Of a DNA stretch of 64,000 nt, positions 60,807-64,000 are shown in pieces (position 1 is the first letter of the stretch; each line of letters begins with the position of its first letter). A model generated the notes under the pieces. It ran no database searches. It was not told the DNA's origin and worked only from the letters and a program-made list of their open reading frames with translations. Origin of the DNA: Epiperipatus broadwayi (lineage: Eukaryota; Onychophora; Udeonychophora; Euonychophora; Peripatidae); the NCBI GenBank assembly GCA_028023455.1, contig JAQFVV010000183.1:556001-620000 (forward strand). Reading direction: 5' to 3'. The position numbers and the translations under genes were made by a program.

Positions 60807-61942
60807 TGAGCCACCCACATGTACTTTAAAGTAAGCAATTTAAACAATTTTTCACATTCCATATAGTATTGTTACTTTATAATATCATTTACATAAAACT
60901 TCATATCAATGCATCCACTCATTTCACATTTAAAGATGTTCTCTTGCAAACATTAATATAACTATTTTCTCAGAGATTAAATAAAGTAAACTCTCAATAT
61001 GCAGGTCAATTTTTAAAACCACTATTAAGAAATCATTTAAAAAAAGAAATTTACTATTACTCTAATTGTCAGGTATTAAGCATTTCTGAGTTAAATAATA
61101 TCAATTTCCATTGAAGCTTTCTTCCCTTACTTTTAAATTAAATGTAAAAGTTTATCAATAATAAATTGGAATATCACTTTACTAAAGGTAAGAACCACAG
61201 TTATGTTTATTTTAGTTTTGAAAAGGTAATGGAAAATGTATTATCCCCCCCCCTCTCAAGCCACAGTTCATGCATGATTAGTAATAATAAATTAATACAC
61301 AACACCAGATTTTCATAGACATTTGGTTAATTCCTTTGAAAGTTTCCCGATAAGGCTACAGTATGAAAAAACCCAGTATTCTATGTTTTGCTTAGCAGCA
61401 CATAATAGTTTTAACAAATAATAAGATTTTATAAAGTTATTACTTTGAATTTAGATTTAAAAAAATGAAACTAAATTTTAATGCTTTCTTGTTGATGATA
61501 AATGCAAAGAAAGAGAAGCTGAGTTGATAGCACCCCCCACACTAAAAATCTTTTATTTATACCTTTTGATGGGAATTTTAATTAGCCATTCCTTTATTTC
61601 TGACCTCTGGCAACTAATATGTAAACTACAACAAGGAACTAAATTAAAAATTGCATCATACTGATTTATTTCCACTTATCACATGATAATTCTTAAAAAT
61701 TTTCCATGTTTTTATTTTTATTTTAAACTTTTTTAATAATATAAAAAAAAAAAAAAATAATAATACAATTATTATTAAATTATTACCTTTATCAATTATC
61801 ACTTTTGATTTATAAAAAGTTCTTAAACTCATTTATTTTAAATACTTTTTAATACTGAATTAATCACAAATAAACTTACATTAACTTCACTTAAATAATT
61901 GAAATACAGGCATTCTTCATCTACGTTGTGCTTAATTGTAAA
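60804..61942. other. AT-rich DNA, no gene
   Basis: A nine-C tract at about 61245-61254 and long A-runs were the only notable items. Confidence 0.5.
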
Positions 61943-62030
61943 TATAGGAGATTTAAACACAAACGTTCAAGCACCATAGTAGTGATAGTTGAAGGGTGCT
62001 TGAAAATTTGTGTTCAAATCTTCTATATTA
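61943..62030. repeat. Hairpin of family B 3' ends
   Basis: GAGATTTAAACACAAACG and GTGTTCAAATCTTC bracket a hairpin of about 88 bp. The words match the box B-like end of the family B repeats at 17-18.8 kb, here in an inverted pair. Confidence 0.6.
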
Positions 62031-64000
62031 ACTTCACTTATAATAAATAACATTTTAATAAACCACCATGCATGCATATAAACTCATACACACATGTACT
62101 GGAATTTACATTATATATTTTTAAATTCAATCTGTTTAATAGTTAACCTAAGTATTTGTAACTAACTTCAATATTTTTTTTAACCTTTCATCTCTTTCTA
62201 GCAAATTATTTTGTTTTTTGACCAATTCGCCTCCTGGTGAATTTTTTTGTAAGTATTATACATTAGAATGTGTGTAAAATGGTATATTTTATTACAATAA
62301 AATTTTTTGCAGAAAATTTTGTGCTAAAAGGTGGGAAATTGCTCTGCCCTGACATGTTCAGCTATTGGCTGTAAAATGTTCATTGTTTTACAACATTGTA
62401 GTTTCAATGAGGCAAAAACGTGTTTATTTGAAAATTTATTACAATTTTAGATTTTGTTTAAAAATAATTTACACTATATTTATTAGATATCAAGAAATAT
62501 AAATTATTAATAACTTATTTTGACTTGAAATATTTTATTTTCAAAAATATAATGTTATATGAGCAGCTAATGTAAATATAACCTAAAGCAATTTACAAGA
62601 TTAGTTTCTCATAAACAATCTACTTTATATTTATGAGTAAGAAAATATAATTTTGCAATAAATATTCAAAAAATTTAAACTTTTAAAGCATAATTCATTA
62701 GATATAAGATAAATAAATAATTATTTGTTTGAATAATTAAAAATAATAAGAATTAAAAAATATTTTGATTTTATAAACTGAAAATAATCTTTCTAGAAAT
62801 GATGGCATGTAAAATCTTTGTTTTGATTACGATCTAATTTTTTTAAATATTTAAAGAAACAAAATGTAACATTTAAAATTTATTTCAGTAGTAAACAAAA
62901 ATATCTATCAAATAAAGTCAAATTTATTATTTTCTGATAAGTAATAATCATTTTATCACATATTTTATGTTGATGTGTGTGATAAAGAAAAATGTCCGAA
63001 AATGGTGAAATGTGTGAAAGGTTTCCTGCATTGTGGGAGGGTTAAAAAAGTAATTTTATTTAAATATTTTGAACTCTAATAAAGCAATAACATCAAACAA
63101 ATTATTAGTCAATTCTGATAATTAATTTAACTGGAAAATTATATCAATAATAAATTCACTAACTAGTTTATAGTTTTCTTAACATAAAAATTAACTTTAA
63201 TCAGTCTTACACTATATCTAAACTTTATTTAGTTTTAACTTTTTTAAAACTAAGCATGAGCTAAGCTGCAATTCTAATTTTAGAATCACCTTTACATATT
63301 AAATTTTAAAGCTACTCATTATAAAAATCTTCACTTAAATACACTAATTAAATCAACTAACAAAACTTGGATAATATAATTCACATATATTTTTATATCA
63401 CAATAAATTTTTTATCATGTTACATTCTCTTATTTTTAAAAAAAATATCATAAATACTTAAGTGAGGCATTTAAATAGCATCATGTGCAATACTGTAGTT
63501 TAATTGGCAGGTTTCAAATTGTCTGCAATCATAACATTGATTCAAAAAATTAATGGAAATATATTAATAATGTTTACTAGTTATTTATTAGGCTAGATAC
63601 TATCCCTAGCTCAAATATATACTTTGAGTCTCACTTACTGTGTAATAAATATATCTGCAGTGTTATAGAGATAGTCTTCATAAGTATTGAAATAGACAAA
63701 AGTCCTGTTGCTGCATTGTACAGTGTGGTGTCTTGAAAGTTATCAAAACAATGTCAACATGAGCAAGGAAATCAAGAAATGATACCTCTATAATAGAACA
63801 TATATATTATTCTTTAAATTAAAATATATATTTAGTCTAGGAATATGTTTAAAAATGATTAGTAGAAGTTATTAATATATTTTCATAAAATGGTTGGTAT
63901 CAAAGTTGCAATTGCAGAAAATCTGAAACTTTTCAATTAAACTATTGTAGTAACTGTCTCTATATATACTGAACAATAATGATATGTGCAAGAGATTGTT
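62031..64000. other. AT-rich DNA; probable old M1 MITE remnant
   Basis: The part at about 62455-63010 resembles, in inverted orientation, the interior of the MITE at 19958-20709 (words such as TTAGATATCAAGAAAT and AATTATTAATAACTTATTTT). The CACCTGGG ends are not preserved. The rest shows no gene or recognisable repeat. Confidence 0.45.

Overview
This window looks like non-genic, repeat-dense chromosomal DNA of an animal, probably an invertebrate. It is strongly AT-rich and full of (TA)n tracts. It holds relics of eukaryote-only transposon groups: hAT, Merlin, mariner, a Gypsy-type LTR element and a Penelope-like GIY-YIG element. It also holds several tRNA-derived SINE-like repeats. No intact host gene, rRNA gene or functional tRNA gene could be supported. 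I cannot name the species from sequence alone.

Layout. 1-2.3 kb: AT-rich DNA with a degenerate TTAGGG-like tract. 2.36-3.2 kb: a hammerhead-bearing repeat with an inverted tail. 5.47-12.32 kb: a minus-strand LTR retrotransposon with two 1.9-kb LTRs and a gag-only interior. Its left LTR is interrupted by a 1.0-kb TA-flanked MITE, and the right LTR preserves the empty site. 12.92-14.70 kb: a Merlin element with terminal inverted repeats and an 8-bp target duplication. 17.0-18.8 kb: three copies of a second hammerhead repeat. 19.77-23.15 kb: a hAT element with a perfect 13-bp TIR and 8-bp TSD, carrying a nested copy of the MITE. 23.5-31.3 kb: more hammerhead repeats, one split by a 477-bp hAT MITE with perfect TSD. 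31.5-33.5 and 42.3-44.4 kb: two inverted copies of a 2-kb LTR-like repeat. 41.3-42.1 kb: two mariner 3' halves head to head. 44.4-48.0 kb: two more hammerhead repeats and a large fold-back. 50.1-51.3 kb: a palindrome of two Penelope-type GIY-YIG fragments. 51.3-59.5 kb: an 8.2-kb array of a 318-bp satellite whose polarity flips once. 59.5-64 kb: AT-rich DNA with little that is recognisable.

The most interesting pattern is a set of short, apparently non-coding repeats that carry type I hammerhead ribozyme folds. Several share one layout: an inverted partial copy, then a direct copy, then a body, then a hammerhead, then another direct copy, commonly set in (TA)n. Penelope-like elements are known for this organisation and for carrying hammerheads, and an actual Penelope-type endonuclease fragment lies in the same window. 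At least two hammerheads (about 26.93 kb and 47.85 kb) keep the required core and all three helices by eye. No genes here work together in a pathway; the shared theme is mobile-element biology.
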